Assembly: GCA_001466705.2 (NCBI GenBank)
Contig: LATX02000133.1
Coordinates: 310,001 to 374,000 of the forward strand
Origin: Moniliophthora roreri
Taxonomy: Eukaryota > Basidiomycota > Agaricomycetes > Agaricales > Marasmiaceae
DNA length: 64,000 nucleotides
Direction: 5' to 3'
Of this stretch, positions 11,733 through 25,302 are shown in pieces (position 1 is the stretch's first letter; every line of letters begins with the position of its first letter). The notes under the pieces were generated by a model. It was given only the letters and a program-made list of their open reading frames with translations, was not told the origin of the DNA and did not search any database. The position numbers and the translations under genes were made by a program.

Positions 11733-13820
11733 ATGTCCTTGGTCCAAGGCTATTCGTCTGGCGAAGATGAAGATGTCAACCCCGCAGATGTCTTTGGGCT
11801 TTCTTCAATACCTGCCGCGAAAAAAATTCGTACAGAAGAGTCTACAACATCAACACCAATGACAACGGAAGCTGCACCTCATGTATTGGCAGAAGTGAGT
11901 ATTCATTTTCGAGTTCGAATTCAGAGCCCTCTGATTTTCTCAATTAGGATCCTTTACATCAAACCTCACTAGTTACGCGACCCACAGACACCCAAATGAA
12001 CGTGAATATTCCCTACCAGGACATGATGCTTCCGTTACAAGGACCAGAAAACCCGTTCGGCGACAAGAAGCGTTTTCTGAACCAGAATGCTCTCGCAGGT
12101 CACGTTGAGGAGCAGTCGATGACGGAGCATGCTTTCCGAGCTCAACATCTCACCCATTCTATTCTCGGCTATTCTGCCAATCCTTCCATAGATCCCAACG
12201 CGCCAGCTGTGTTAGGTTCATTAGAAAAAGCCCAAGCAAATGGTTTCGCTACTCTTGACACCATGCGCGCTACAAAGAGTCAGAAAAGAGAGTTGAAGCG
12301 AAAGAGGAAGCAAAAGGGAGACCTGGACGTGGTCGAAGGTGAAGGGGCATATGTCGGTCCATGGGCGTCTTGGGAAGGTGATGAACCAGAAAATCACTTC
12401 TTGACGGGTATAGAAGCCAGGGAAGGAGAGGAAGAAGAAGAGTCCGAGGAGGAGGAGGTTGTCCCCAAGAAGGCAAAACCAAAACGTGGTGCTCATGGCC
12501 AAGAAACGTCAGTCTTCCACGGCAAGCAGATGACGGATTACCAAGGGCGAACGTATATGTCACCGCCAGTGGCAGAAGCCCCCAACCTTCTGCAAGAGGC
12601 TGGCTCACAAGAATGTTTCATTCCCAAGGTCTGTATACATACTTGGACTGGCCATACCCAAGGTGTATCTGTCGTCCGACTGTTTCCGGAGACTGGCCAT
12701 TTAATGCTGAGCGGGTCGATGGACACCAAAATTAAGGTATGTCTTCACAGACTGCGCATTAGCATGGTCTCACGCTCGTCCCTATTTTTTTAGCTTTGGG
12801 ATGTCTATACCCATGGGAACTGCTTGCGAACATTCCATGGACATGTGAAAGCGGTCAAAGATGTGACATTTTCAAACGATGGGCGTCAATTCCTTTCCTG
12901 CTCTTACGACCGGTCGATCAAGTTGTGGGATACAGAAACTGGCCAATGTCTGAAGCGTTTTGGGAATGGAAAAATCCCCTATGTCGTTCGTTTTCATCCA
13001 GACCAGGACAAGCAAAACATTTTCCTTGCCGGCATGTCGGATAAGAAGATTATTCAGGTTCGTGGCTACCGTTTGTTTGGCGTGTCTTCGTCGGCTTACT
13101 TTGGTCAAATTTTCAGTATGATATGAATTCTGGTGAAATAACCCAAGAATACGATCAACATTTGGGTCCTGTTAACACAATTACATTTGTGGACGAGAAC
13201 CGGAGGTTTGTCACCACTTCGGACGACAAAACTATCAGGGCTTGGGATTTCGATATTCCAGTCGTGATAAAGTACATTGCGGAGCCTCACATGCATTCCA
13301 TGCCTGCTGTAACGCTGCATCCTTCAAGTGCGTCATCCCACGGCCCTTGATGAACAAAGGCTAACTATCCACATCATATACAGAAAGATACTTCGCCGCC
13401 CAATCCCTGGATAATCAAATTTTAATCTACAGCACAGATAATTTCCGTCAGAACCGTAAGAAGCGGTTCGCCGGTCACTCCGTCGCGGGTTACGCATGCC
13501 AAGTAGGATTTTCACCTGATGGAAAATGGATCAGCAGTGGCGATGGTGAAGGCAACGTTGTTTTCTGGGATTGGAAGACTGGGCGAATCAAGTCCAGGCT
13601 CAAAGCACATTCCAAAGTAGTTATCGCCCACGAATGGCTACCGCATGAAACTGTAAGTGAAACGGGTGTTAATTATACAATACTAATTTTGAGACTCACT
13701 CATTTCCTTTTATCAGTCAAAGGTTGTGACTGCATCATGGGATGGTCTGATCAAGCTTTGGGTATGTCCAGCTGTCCTACATGCTCACAGTCAGCAGCTA
13801 ACGGAAAACTACAGGACTGA
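11733..13820 (+). CDS. PRP17: Pre-mRNA-splicing factor Prp17/Cdc40, WD40 protein
   Basis: Seven exons (11733-11894, 11948-12736, 12794-13057, 13117-13327, 13384-13652, 13717-13761, 13815-13820; 1746 nt) encode 581 residues. The start [14 protein letters not shown] and the block [12 protein letters not shown] are typical of Prp17. A Lys/Glu-rich linker precedes a WD40 propeller ([40 protein letters not shown], ending [11 protein letters not shown]). Prp17 acts in the nucleus at the second catalytic step of splicing. The last coding exon is only six bases (GAC TGA). It is a functional partner of the nearby PRP19. Confidence 0.95.
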
Positions 13821-14818
13821 TGGAAGGGTGTTTGCATGACTGTACATTCAAACGTGTGTAGATGTCATTTGTATTCTATCCTTTGTGGAAACTTCAAGGC
13901 TCAGGTCCAAGTGGCTGAGGCTCGATTAGTAACCATGCATCCAGAACGCATTCTGTGCCCTTGTTCCTGCCCCTTACCTTCGAAGAGTTTACTCGATTCT
14001 AAAGCACTCCCCAACTACGGACCATTCTGATGCCATTGTGATTCGCGTGGCAATTATTTCATTCACTCGTGCCCCCTCGAAACCCGCCGCGAGCGGTTTC
14101 ATGTTCAGTACCTCATGCTTCACCCTCGGGGAATCCTGTGGTAGCGGCCTTTATCAGAATTCGGAGTTGCGAGAAGTTGAATTAGCGCCAAGCCTGTGAT
14201 GTGATGGGGTCAAGCTCGCGGAAATCCGAAGTACATTGAATAAAGCTTCTCGCTCCATCGATGATGCCATGACTGGCTGGACGAAGAAGACCTGCTGAAC
14301 GCGATATGCCGACTTTCACGTTCATGATAACAGAACCGCTGGACCGGGACGAAAGCGTGTCGTGGAGAGTGAACATTCTAGTTTATTCCTGGGGTGTCAC
14401 TGCGGATCCGATTATAAGTATTCGGTGCGTCTTTACGATCAGCATTCCTAGCTGTCAGTTTTGTGTTAACTCCAACGGAGCCCACAGGCGAGAGGCAGAC
14501 AAAGATGGACAGATCGCCCGCTACTGTATTTCGAAACGGTGGGAGTCGGGTTGGGCAGGACCCGTCATGGGGTTATTAATTGGTCCCAGGGGTAGTAAAA
14601 CGGAGCCAGAAGACACCGGATTTTCGAAGTTCAACCACGCACCATGCCGTCGGCGTGGAGAAACGATCTTGCCAAATCTTGCATTCAGGGGAATGTTCGA
14701 TTATGTACTGGGAACGGCTCGGTTTGTTGACCCAACGGAAAACGGGTATTTAAAGACGCTAACGATTCTAGGGAGAGCCGCGATATATTTCTCCCGCAGG
14801 CGACATATTCCAGCAACT
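13821..14818. other. Intergenic region upstream of the repeat-peptide gene
   Basis: This holds the PRP17 3' region and, towards the right, the presumed promoter of the repeat-peptide gene. A TATA-like tatttaaag lies about 70 bp before its ATG. A long open frame from 14306 runs in frame into that gene, but its upstream part has no coding features and would bury the signal peptide internally, so I do not call it. Confidence 0.45.
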
Positions 14819-15133
14819 ATGCTCCTGCACAGATACTTCGCACTCGTTGCTGCTCTATTTGTTGCATCGACTGTTGCACTTCCGGTGTGTTTCGCTCCTT
14901 TCTCGCGCAGCGTATCCGGCTGATCCACATTGCCTCCTCTTGACCAGGTCGTCGAAGCTGAGGCAGGCCCACTTGAAGAGCGGCAAATAACTGGAAGTAG
15001 GGATTGGAGAAGACAAATCACAGGCAGCCGGGACTGGCGACGCCAGATAACTGGCAGTCGAGATTGGAGGAGACAGATAACCGGTAGCCGAGACTGGAGA
15101 AGAGAGGGGGAACTTGAAGAGGCTCAAGCTTAA
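14819..15133 (+). CDS. Secreted repeat-peptide precursor with Kex2-type sites (KEP-like)
   Basis: Two exons (14819-14884, 14948-15133; 252 nt) encode 83 residues. Exon 1 is exactly a signal peptide: MLLHRYF, a hydrophobic core (ALVAALFVAS) and TVALP. Exon 2 has an acidic leader (VVEAEAGPLEER), four perfect copies of QITGSRDWRR and an acidic tail (EGELEEAQA). The Arg-Arg after each Trp is a Kex2-type dibasic site, so late-Golgi processing plus trimming of basic residues would release identical QITGSRDW octapeptides whose N-terminal Gln could cyclise to pyroglutamate. The layout fits the fungal class of Kex2-processed repeat proteins, which includes pheromone, ustiloxin/dikaritin and repellent-type precursors. 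No Cys or Tyr is present, and no UstYa-like (DUF3328) gene is in the window, so a modified cyclic product is less likely. The function is unknown. Confidence 0.85.
14984..15103 (+). repeat. Four 30-bp tandem repeats encoding QITGSRDWRR
   Basis: The units are 14984-15013, 15014-15043, 15044-15073 and 15074-15103. They are identical as protein. They differ as DNA at many third positions (CAA/CAG, ATA/ATC, ACT/ACA/ACC, GGA/GGC/GGT, AGT/AGC, AGG/CGG/CGA, GAT/GAC and the Arg codons). Every difference I can see is synonymous. Confidence 0.95.
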
Positions 15134-15512
15134 ACTTTCAAGAGTCCGACGAAACACTTTTTACTTGTGAGTTGCAAGTTGCGCTCTCTGGGCTCCTGCT
15201 TCCATATTAACAGACTCACGTTACCAGTCGTTCCTCTCCACGATGCCTCCCGTTCTAATATTAATCACTCATATGGCTGGCAGTCTACTATTCCCCCTCT
15301 CTTATTATCCGTTACATTATTGAATCTGGACTCCATCCCTTGTACCGCCTTGTATATACCAATGAATGGTGAAACCGCTTTTTATGATTTCAATAAACTA
15401 GATACAAGTCTTGGGACCTGGTCGGCCGAAAAATCTTGAGGCGTGGGAAGTTTATGTGACGGGTCACCGTAGTGACAGAACGCGTTCAGTCGCGTTCTCA
15501 CCTTCGACCACC
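15134..15512. other. Spacer between repeat-peptide gene and MCM3
   Basis: An AATAAA hexamer near 15391 could serve as the polyadenylation signal of the peptide gene. The right half should hold the MCM3 promoter; acgcgt/cgcgtt motifs around 15479-15495 resemble an MluI cell-cycle box (ACGCGT-like), though only loosely. Nothing else is evident. Confidence 0.35.
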
Positions 15513-18252
<2,740 letters not shown>

Positions 18253-18437
18253 AGCATTTGTTGTCACCTTAACACTGTCGTGCTGTTTTCGTTACCTGTC
18301 CTGTACCTGTGTGTAGGTGTATACCTATTTTTTCTTGAATAAATAATGCTAAATGTTCAGTCGTTTCTCAAGGCCGTTACATAGAGTGAAAAGCTCTTCC
18401 GGGAGGAAAATTATCACGTAAACAGGCAGTTCTGGCA

Positions 18438-21429
18438 TTATGTCTCTCGTCTACGGAGGATTCTTCCAACCTCTTCCCTGTTCATCTCCACACCACCAGT
18501 CATATCAACCATCACCTGCTCCCATTCTTCCTCGCTCTTACCCCCAAAAGTAGCTTCCTCGATATAATCCCACATTTCACCCTCCGCAGCGACTACTCTG
18601 CCAGCCTGCAACAACTTGAACCAAGGTGCCTCAACCCTCTTTCGCCCGCCACCCAACGCCCCAGCGAGACTCGTTTGACAAGTTTCGACCCACAGTTCAC
18701 TTTCTGCCAACGCTGTTTTGCCTTCAGCTAATGTGATGTCCCCTCGGTAGAGTATCTGGCGTTGAAGAATGTGCTCTGCAAGCCTGGATGCGATGCGTCG
18801 ATATAAGGCAGTCACTGTAGCCTTAGGGAGGGTAGCTTTGATATAGGTTAGATGTGCAGAGAGTAACGCAAGAGGCCCCAGTAATGTCTGGGATAAAGCG
18901 ATATCGTCGTCTGAAGACGGTATGTTCGAGTTGGGCCTAGAAAAGTATCGTGAGTACAAGTTCATACGGGACCAGTATAGACTCACGACGAAATTGCCTG
19001 AAAATGGGCCTTTAATCCTGCCTCCACCTCCGCACACACTTGTTGGACGATAATATCCTCTGAACGGCCTTCTAACTTCCGGTACTGCACGACCAACTCT
19101 TCAAATATAGTTTCTTGCGAATCATCAGACGGCACGGCAGTAGGATCCGGGAGAGCTGAATGGGCTTGCGCTTGAGCCCTTAATCCCGCTCGTCGATTGA
19201 TTTCGGTCCATAATTCGAGAAAGAACTGTCCAGCAACTGCATGAGCAGACTATTATCAATGCTATCACTATTGAACTTACCAACTCTTCCCCCCATTGCT
19301 CCATCGCAGCCTCAGTATGCCGTGCACTCAAAAGTGCCTTACATAACCTCTGAACACCCTCAACACCACTTGTGAGACGTCGAGTGTCAACATTTACTTT
19401 TGTGTCATCCTTAACCCCCAGGGTGACACCGAGCGCTCCGGGAACGGCACGAACCAAAGCAGACGAAAGTGTTTCGAACGCATCAAGGGAAGCGGATATT
19501 CGGCCGTAATAGGATTCAAGGATGGGTAGCTGAACATTGATGAGGAATCTTGTGCGGTGGGAGAAGTTTGGCAAGGCAGAGTAGCGATCTGCTCTATTGT
19601 CAGTACACTGCGAGGATGGAACCGTAAGTGCATCACCTGTAATCTGTTCTACCAAGGCTTTGATTCGTCTAGCCGAATTGGTCGTCTTGAAATCGCTATT
19701 GGTGTACTCAGACTCAGGATTATCGTCCGCAATTTGCCAAGCATCAGAAGCACTGATAATTTCGTGGTACTGATCCTCAGCGACTGTTGATGGAGTTAAG
19801 GGTTGATCATCATTTCAGAGTTAAAGGCAAGCCGACTTACACCTCTTTTCTCCTTCGACCCATGCATCAAACCACTCCTTCTTTCCCAGGATAACGTCGC
19901 TGGTCCCAGGCCACTTTTCCTCCCCCGTTGCGCCTGTCGTCCGATGTAAGCTAAATCCAGTTTCAAGTAGAGAAGCATCGAATGATAGAGCTTGGTATAT
20001 CGTGTGTGCCAGTAGGGAAGGGTGGGATAGTAATGATGGTACCGTTCGTCGGAGTTTTCGAGAAAGCAGAGGTAGAACCAGCAAAGTAAATTCTCGCTGA
20101 GAATGTTCAGCCTCAATGAGAGTAACATCAAGCGAAAGCACACACCCAGGCGTCAATGTTTTCATAACCGCCGGAGGAAACTAGCTGCTGCACAACCGTC
20201 TCCATGAAAGTACGATGGTCGTGGATCGCGTTAAGAATATGGGTAAAGTACCATTCAGGCTAGAATTGTTGAGTTTTGTGGACACCCTCAAAGCCAGCGA
20301 GAGCTCACTTTATCGGGACGATTCGTTTGTCGAGAACCTTCAAAGTGGTACTTGAAACGTAGAGATATTGGTTGAACAAGTGCTTCTAACGGATATAAGC
20401 CTTCGTCGTCATTTGATGCCTTCTTCATTTGTTCACCACTGAAAGAGACGTGAGTACGTGTACGTCGGAGTTCTGCTATGGCACTTACATCTTTTGAAGC
20501 TGGAGCATATGACGGAAAGCAGTCTCGAAGTTGGCTCTGTCATTCGCAGGAGTGACGGCATAATTGACTTGCATAGGCCACTTGATTTGTTCCGCTGCTG
20601 TTAATAGCGGACTATATCACTATCAGCGTAGGGATGTAAGCAAAGTATGAGTCGGCGTACGCAGCAAGAGCAGATTTCATGTTGGACCAGGTCTTGTCTC
20701 GTAGACCGTTCATAAACGATAGAAGGTGCAACTCTTGTGTTCCTGCGGTCGCCTCCATACCAGAGCATATTTCTGATATCTTGGAAACGAAGGACTGAAG
20801 TGCTTGAAATTGGGCGACCGAAGCTATCGACAGGACTGAGGTGGAGGATGCGGAGACAAGATCTTGTACTGCAGCTTCGCTGTAGTCCATTCAGCCACAA
20901 AGAATATAGGGAGGTGCATTATAATACGGACCTCAATTTCAGAGCATGTTCCACAGCCATGACATATCCTCTAATGCTTTCCAGCTCTTTCAAACTCCTG
21001 TGTAATGTCTCGACGTCTTCTAGAAGAGTAGGCGCCAGCCCATTCGACGAAAGAGATGTCAAGCGTTCCGAGAGGTCATTGAGCTCATCAGCAATAGAAT
21101 GTCTGATGAGAGACAATTCCTGAGCAGTCTCAACGTATGACTCCGCTGAAGAACGCGTTCCGGATATTAGCTCATCCAGTCTAGCTTGTGAGGAGCTAAG
21201 CTGAGCTATGACAAGTCTCCTAAGTATTTTGATAGCACTTCTAAAGAAGCGAAATGCGTACACTGGAGGATAATTCTGTATGATGACTCTTTGCGTCGGC
21301 GAGTACTTGCTCGATGGCAGCCAAATCTTCTACAGTTTGAAACTGAGAGTCAATGTAAAGGACTGTAGTTTTCTGGGGTTCATCTAGACTCGGAGGCTCG
21401 AGAAGGAAACGGATCTCTTGCGAGGTCAT
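18438..21429 (-). CDS. RINT1/TIP20 family vesicle-tethering protein
   Basis: This is a multi-exon minus-strand gene (start 21429, stop at 18438). The N-terminal coiled coil (EDLAAIEQVLADAKSHHTEL joined to LSSSQARLDEL) leads to the RINT1/TIP20 domain. Landmarks are AEQIKWPM, LEALVQPISLRFKYHFEGSR, VILGKKEWFDAWVEGEK and FLINVQLPILESYYGR; the C-terminus is GGVEMNREEVGRILRRRET. I placed the first four introns with GT-AG borders and read the rest from domain continuity. The protein belongs to the Dsl1/NRZ tethering complex at the ER, which captures Golgi-derived COPI vesicles. SEC20, whose product binds this complex, lies at the far end of the same window. Confidence 0.9.
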
Positions 21430-21869
21430 GGCCACGATGTAGGTGTGGAACACATTGAGCCAACGAATATAATGAAATATTGTGAGAAATATTATAAAAT
21501 ATTATTAATAATTGCCATATTTGGGATATCATGGTTAAGTTTATCCCAAAAATACTATTAAAACTCCGAAAAAAGCATGATACTCCCATCACATGGTCCT
21601 CTAGGGTGGGAAAAAAATTACCGTGGCGTTCCTAATCATCTTCGCCACCATCATGCTCGAGCTTGTCGTCCAAGAGGCCCTCGTCGCTGTGCAATATGAT
21701 GATAAAGCCATATCTGACATTGTTTGTACCGGCATAGGACGCGTCCAAACAACCAATTAGCCATAAATGATCCCCACTTCACCATTTTCCTTTCCTCAGC
21801 TTCCCCAGCTACCACCATCTTGCCTTACCGCATATTACCTCTGCAATCCCCAAAGCACTCGTATAAACC
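21430..21869. other. Intergenic region between RINT1 and the coiled-coil gene
   Basis: This is a divergent promoter region of about 440 bp. It has a local AT-rich patch around 21470-21560 with overlapping tattat/ttataa runs. No gene or repeat unit is clear. Confidence 0.45.
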
Positions 21870-23435
21870 ATGAAATTCGCTGCAGTCCTGGCCTCTATCA
21901 GCACGAAAGTGCTGAAAAAAGCTCAGCGTGTCAAGCCCGCGGTCATCCACGACTGCAAGCAAGACGCGACCTCTGGCGTTGTCGGCGTTGTCGGAGTTTT
22001 CGATAGCGCAGATTACAGGCTCCCAGAGCTGGACATCTTGGATGAAGGTCTCGGCTTTGATGTAGGAGCGTTCAGTGTGCCCGGAGCCTTCAACGCTTCT
22101 GGGATCGCAACCGAGATTCTGCCGTCTATTCCGTCCCTTCCTACGAACGCCCCCTCTTCTTCTGTCCCTTCGATAGTTGCAACGGCTAACATTGATTCTT
22201 CCACTAGATCCAGTATCGCCCAGGAAGTCATCACCGCTGGCACTAGTACCTTCGCGATGGAAAAGATGATTTTCAGTCCAAGTGAGTTCATCTCAAGACC
22301 GCCCTTTGCAGAACGCCTTTTAACACATTTTATTTAGAGCCCGAAGCCAATCGGTATGTTTCTTTGATGTCGACGGTGGATATGTTTCGGGATGTCAAGG
22401 CAACTAGTGCGTCGTCTGTGCTATTGATCACATGCTGTGTACTGAATATTCTCTAGCCCCCTCTCCTTCTTCGAAAACTTGCAAACCTGCCAAGAAGACC
22501 CCACGTACTGTCAAGGAAGTACTTGACTCTCCGTCTATCGACGACACTGCCGACTACAGGAATGTAAAGATGCCAGAAATATCAAGTCTCGAAACAGTCC
22601 CGTATACGCGGGTTCGCGATCTTATGTGGACTCAAGAACAAAACAACAACAACCTTCAAAAAGTTATCAAGGAGCAAGCCACTTTAATCGCCCAACTGGA
22701 TGAACAGATTCGCCAGCTTCAACGCCAAGGTCAAGCCTACAGTGCTCCTCGGCCTCAAGAACCTCTATCTGACCGTCAAGAAGAAATTGACCATTTGCGA
22801 TGGAGACTGTCCGCTGAGGAAAGAAGATTGAAGACGACGAAGGAAGATGTATACCTCCTCAGGGACGAACGTGACAATGCTCGTACTCGTTGCAACGAGC
22901 TCCGAAGGAGCTACCTCGAAATTAATAAACGATATTGGGGCCTCAAGGAGGCCGTATATCTACTCCAGAAGAATGGATTCATACACGAAATGGAGCGACT
23001 CCAGTGCCAAATAGCTAATAAAAATGGGCAAATCGCTCAACTAGAAAACGAAGTCGCCAAACTTGGCCAATTATTAGACTTTGGGCGTCGACACGCGTCA
23101 TTCAATGAATACGTCGCGGACTCTGGTTTCGCTTCTGAAGATGAGGGTATTGATACGCGGCTAGCGGCAACAGTATGTTCTTTCTACGGCTACACATGGC
23201 TTCTGAGCTGATCATCCTTCACCAGAATGACGGTGGAACTCCCGAATTCAAGGCTGCTAACTGCGACGCCGGCGGGTACCCGCAAGCGAGAATCAACAGA
23301 TACGGCAAGCGCGTCCTACAATTCGAGCATCTTCCTTTAGAAGGCGCCGACTCGATGGAGGAACGGTACCCTCATGAACATCGAGGTAATCTGGATGCGG
23401 AACGGATGTTCCAGTCAGGCATGAACAATGACTGA
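21870..23435 (+). CDS. Coiled-coil protein of unknown function
   Basis: Four exons (21870-22281, 22338-22406, 22457-23172, 23226-23435; 1407 nt) encode 468 residues. The N-terminus (MKFAAVLASI, then STKVLKKAQRVKPAV) is weakly hydrophobic but not a convincing signal peptide. A Ser/Thr-rich low-complexity stretch follows to about residue 180. From about residue 215 there is a long heptad-like coiled coil (NNNLQKVIKEQATLIAQLD, LRWRLSAEERRLKTTKEDVY, MERLQCQIANKNGQIAQLEN). The C-terminal 70 residues are polar. I do not recognise the family. A structural or scaffold role is a guess from the coiled coil only. Confidence 0.7.
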
Positions 23436-23510
23436 TGGACTGCTCTTGCATCCACAACCCAAGCTCCTACTATTTCGGTTACTTTCACCAAAGCTTCACC
23501 AACTCAAAGT

Positions 23511-23679
23511 CCCCAAGGCGGGGCGGCATCAGGATTTCCCCAGGGTACCCGGCCACTTTCGGCTTTTTGCCGGTTGAGAGCGCTTTTATGGCCGAAAAGC
23601 GCCCAAAATCGGCAAAAGGTCTGTGGCGGGCCGGGTACCCTGGAGAACTCCTGGTGCCGCCTGGCACTCCTCGCTTGGT
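23511..23679. repeat. Imperfect inverted-repeat element A (MITE-like)
   Basis: The left arm contains ggcggcatcaggatttcc followed by cagggtacccggcc. The right arm carries the reverse complement with scattered mismatches (ggccgggtaccctgg ... ctggtgccgcc). The centre contains gcgctttt/aaaagcgc. The whole could fold into one long hairpin. It encodes no protein. Its outer end matches element C, so the two are probably one family. Confidence 0.75.
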
Positions 23680-23748
23680 AAGCTCTCATCAAAGATTCCT
23701 CCTTTTCTTACTCGTTCTGTCACGCCATCTCTTTGAACCCCAAGCACG

Positions 23749-23890
23749 CCAGAAAGGGAAAAAAATCTGCTCGACAGAATTTGCAGCTGAAATGGATCTC
23801 AGCGCCCCATATGGCAGGTCTCTACCACATATAGTACTGTGGTGCATTTCAGCTGTACATTCTGTCGAGCAGATTTATTTCCCTTTCTGG
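23749..23890. repeat. Inverted-repeat element B with 46-bp arms
   Basis: Arms 23749-23794 and 23845-23890 are reverse complements with three mismatches in 46 bases, starting ccagaaaggg and ending ccctttctgg. The 50-bp spacer contains a smaller palindrome (accaca...tgtggt). There is no coding capacity. It resembles a MITE or the footprint of one. I cannot see a convincing target-site duplication. Confidence 0.8.
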
Positions 23891-23935
23891 TGTAAATTCC
23901 CTCTCGGTACCTCCTATCCTGGCCTCTTGAGGCGG

Positions 23936-24183
23936 CGGCGCATCAGGATTTCCTCACGGACCCTGCCTGCCACTTTCCCGGCTTTTCTGCCGTTTTTGGG
24001 CACTTGTTGACATCGCACAAAACTGCAAAAGGTCATAACCCAGTTATAACTAGGTTTATAACCTAGTTATAACTGGGTTATGACCTTTTGCAGTTTTGTG
24101 CGATGTTGGGCAGGAAACAGCCGAAAGGCACCCAAAAACGGCAGAATGGCTTGGGCGGGTCCGTGGGGAAATCCTGACGCGCC
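23936..24183. repeat. Inverted-repeat element C, related to A, split by palindrome D
   Basis: The left arm (from ggcgcatcaggatttcctca, then cggaccc) and the right arm (reverse complement ggcgcgtcaggatttcccca, then cggaccc) are about 75 bp each and imperfect. Inner motif tctgccgtttttgggc is shared by both arms. The terminal sequence matches element A. Palindrome D occupies its exact centre, which suggests either that D is the loop of C or that D inserted into an older C. Confidence 0.75.
24010..24106. repeat. 97-bp palindrome D with perfect 47-bp arms
   Basis: Positions 24010-24056 and 24060-24106 are exact reverse complements separated by three bases (tat). The arms begin acatcgcacaaaactgcaaa and contain gttataac motifs. 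Any transcript through it would form a 47-bp duplex, and the DNA could extrude a cruciform. It has no coding content. Confidence 0.95.
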
Positions 24184-25302
24184 TTCTACTTTGCATGGAA
24201 TCTGCGTTCCTTCCCTTTTTTTTTGTTCTTTCCCATCTCTTTATTTACCTCTCCAGGTGAGTCGCAATACCCGAACCTCTTCCGATACAGGCTGCTGGCC
24301 AGCCTCCAGAGAACTGCTCTCCTCGACCTCCGTCTCGTCGTTCCTCTTTCGGGACGCATGTGTTCCAGCTTTCTTTTTTTTCATCTTATCATCAATCCTG
24401 CTACCCATACGGTCGTATGGCATTGCCATCTTCAAAAGGTGGGTGATCCCTCTGTGTCACTACACAGATTTGCTCCTTCGTTGCCTTTCGCTCCAAGTCA
24501 GAGTGATCCTCACACCTCCACAAACAGTGGTAGGCTTCCTTTCCTTTATTGGGGACTGAACTGATGTCGATCGCTCCACCCAATTCTAGATTCCTTTAAA
24601 GCCTCAAGGTAAGTAGGATTTCCTCACACGTTGAGACAGGTACTGATTGGTGATGTATGCTATGAATCCACGGCAGTTTTCAGTTGATTTTCGATGCAAG
24701 GTGAGCACCTCTTTGTCCTCAGGTGGACATATACTAACAGTTACTTCAAACTGGTTCAACAGTAGATAGGCGATATTTCATTCCACCTTTCATTCAGAAG
24801 CACACGTTTCATGTTTCGTCGTAGTACCTTTGCCATATGTATTCTTCTGCACTTCATGGATCATTGAATTACAACTAGAGATTCCGAGCTACGTACGGAC
24901 TACATACTTTGGACACTGCAGTAGGTTACAAGACTCTTAGTTTACATATTTGTTCCGCATTGTGTTCAGAATACCTTATCCACGCGTATCTTCATAGTTC
25001 AGACGAGCGGGCCTGCAGCCACTCTGAGCGCTAGATGAGAAGTGATAGCTCTTACTCTACGGCGTATCAGTCGATCCACAGCCAGATTGTGTGCTGCCGG
25101 TATAGCAATGAATGTTATTATCCACAGAAGGTCAGAAAGATGGTGTGCACTGGGAGATGAACGTACGATATGCAGTTAGACTATAACATGAGTGAAAGCA
25201 GATAGGGCGTGATATGCATGGAACTGATGGAATGTAACATAATCACAAAATGAGTATATGAAAATAAAAAGGAATGTATAGAGTTTATGACATGAAGTAA
25301 AC
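24184..25302. other. Non-genic stretch between hairpin cluster and F-box gene
   Basis: This is about 1.1 kb without a supportable gene. A 13-base match to the A/C element terminus (aggatttcctcac) occurs near 24616 and may be a solo end or chance. A minus-strand frame at 24435-24241 is rich in Lys/Glu/Arg (KMKKKKAGTHASRKR) and ends at a possible donor, so it could be a remnant exon, but I cannot connect it to anything. Confidence 0.4.

Noticed and set aside
14306..14923. 205-codon open frame running in frame into the repeat-peptide signal sequence
   Set aside because: The first 170 codons show no domain or conserved-looking sequence and would place the signal peptide internally; the ATG at 14819 gives a clean secretory start.
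21240..21262. 23-nt apparent intron or frame break in RINT1 exon 1-2 junction
   Set aside because: A 61-nt GT-AG intron (21261-21201) joins TELSSS to LSSSQARLDEL in frame, so the gene is intact.
24241..24583. Minus-strand frames rich in Lys/Glu near the hairpin cluster
   Set aside because: No start, domain or splice partner could be assigned; mentioned only as a possible remnant exon.
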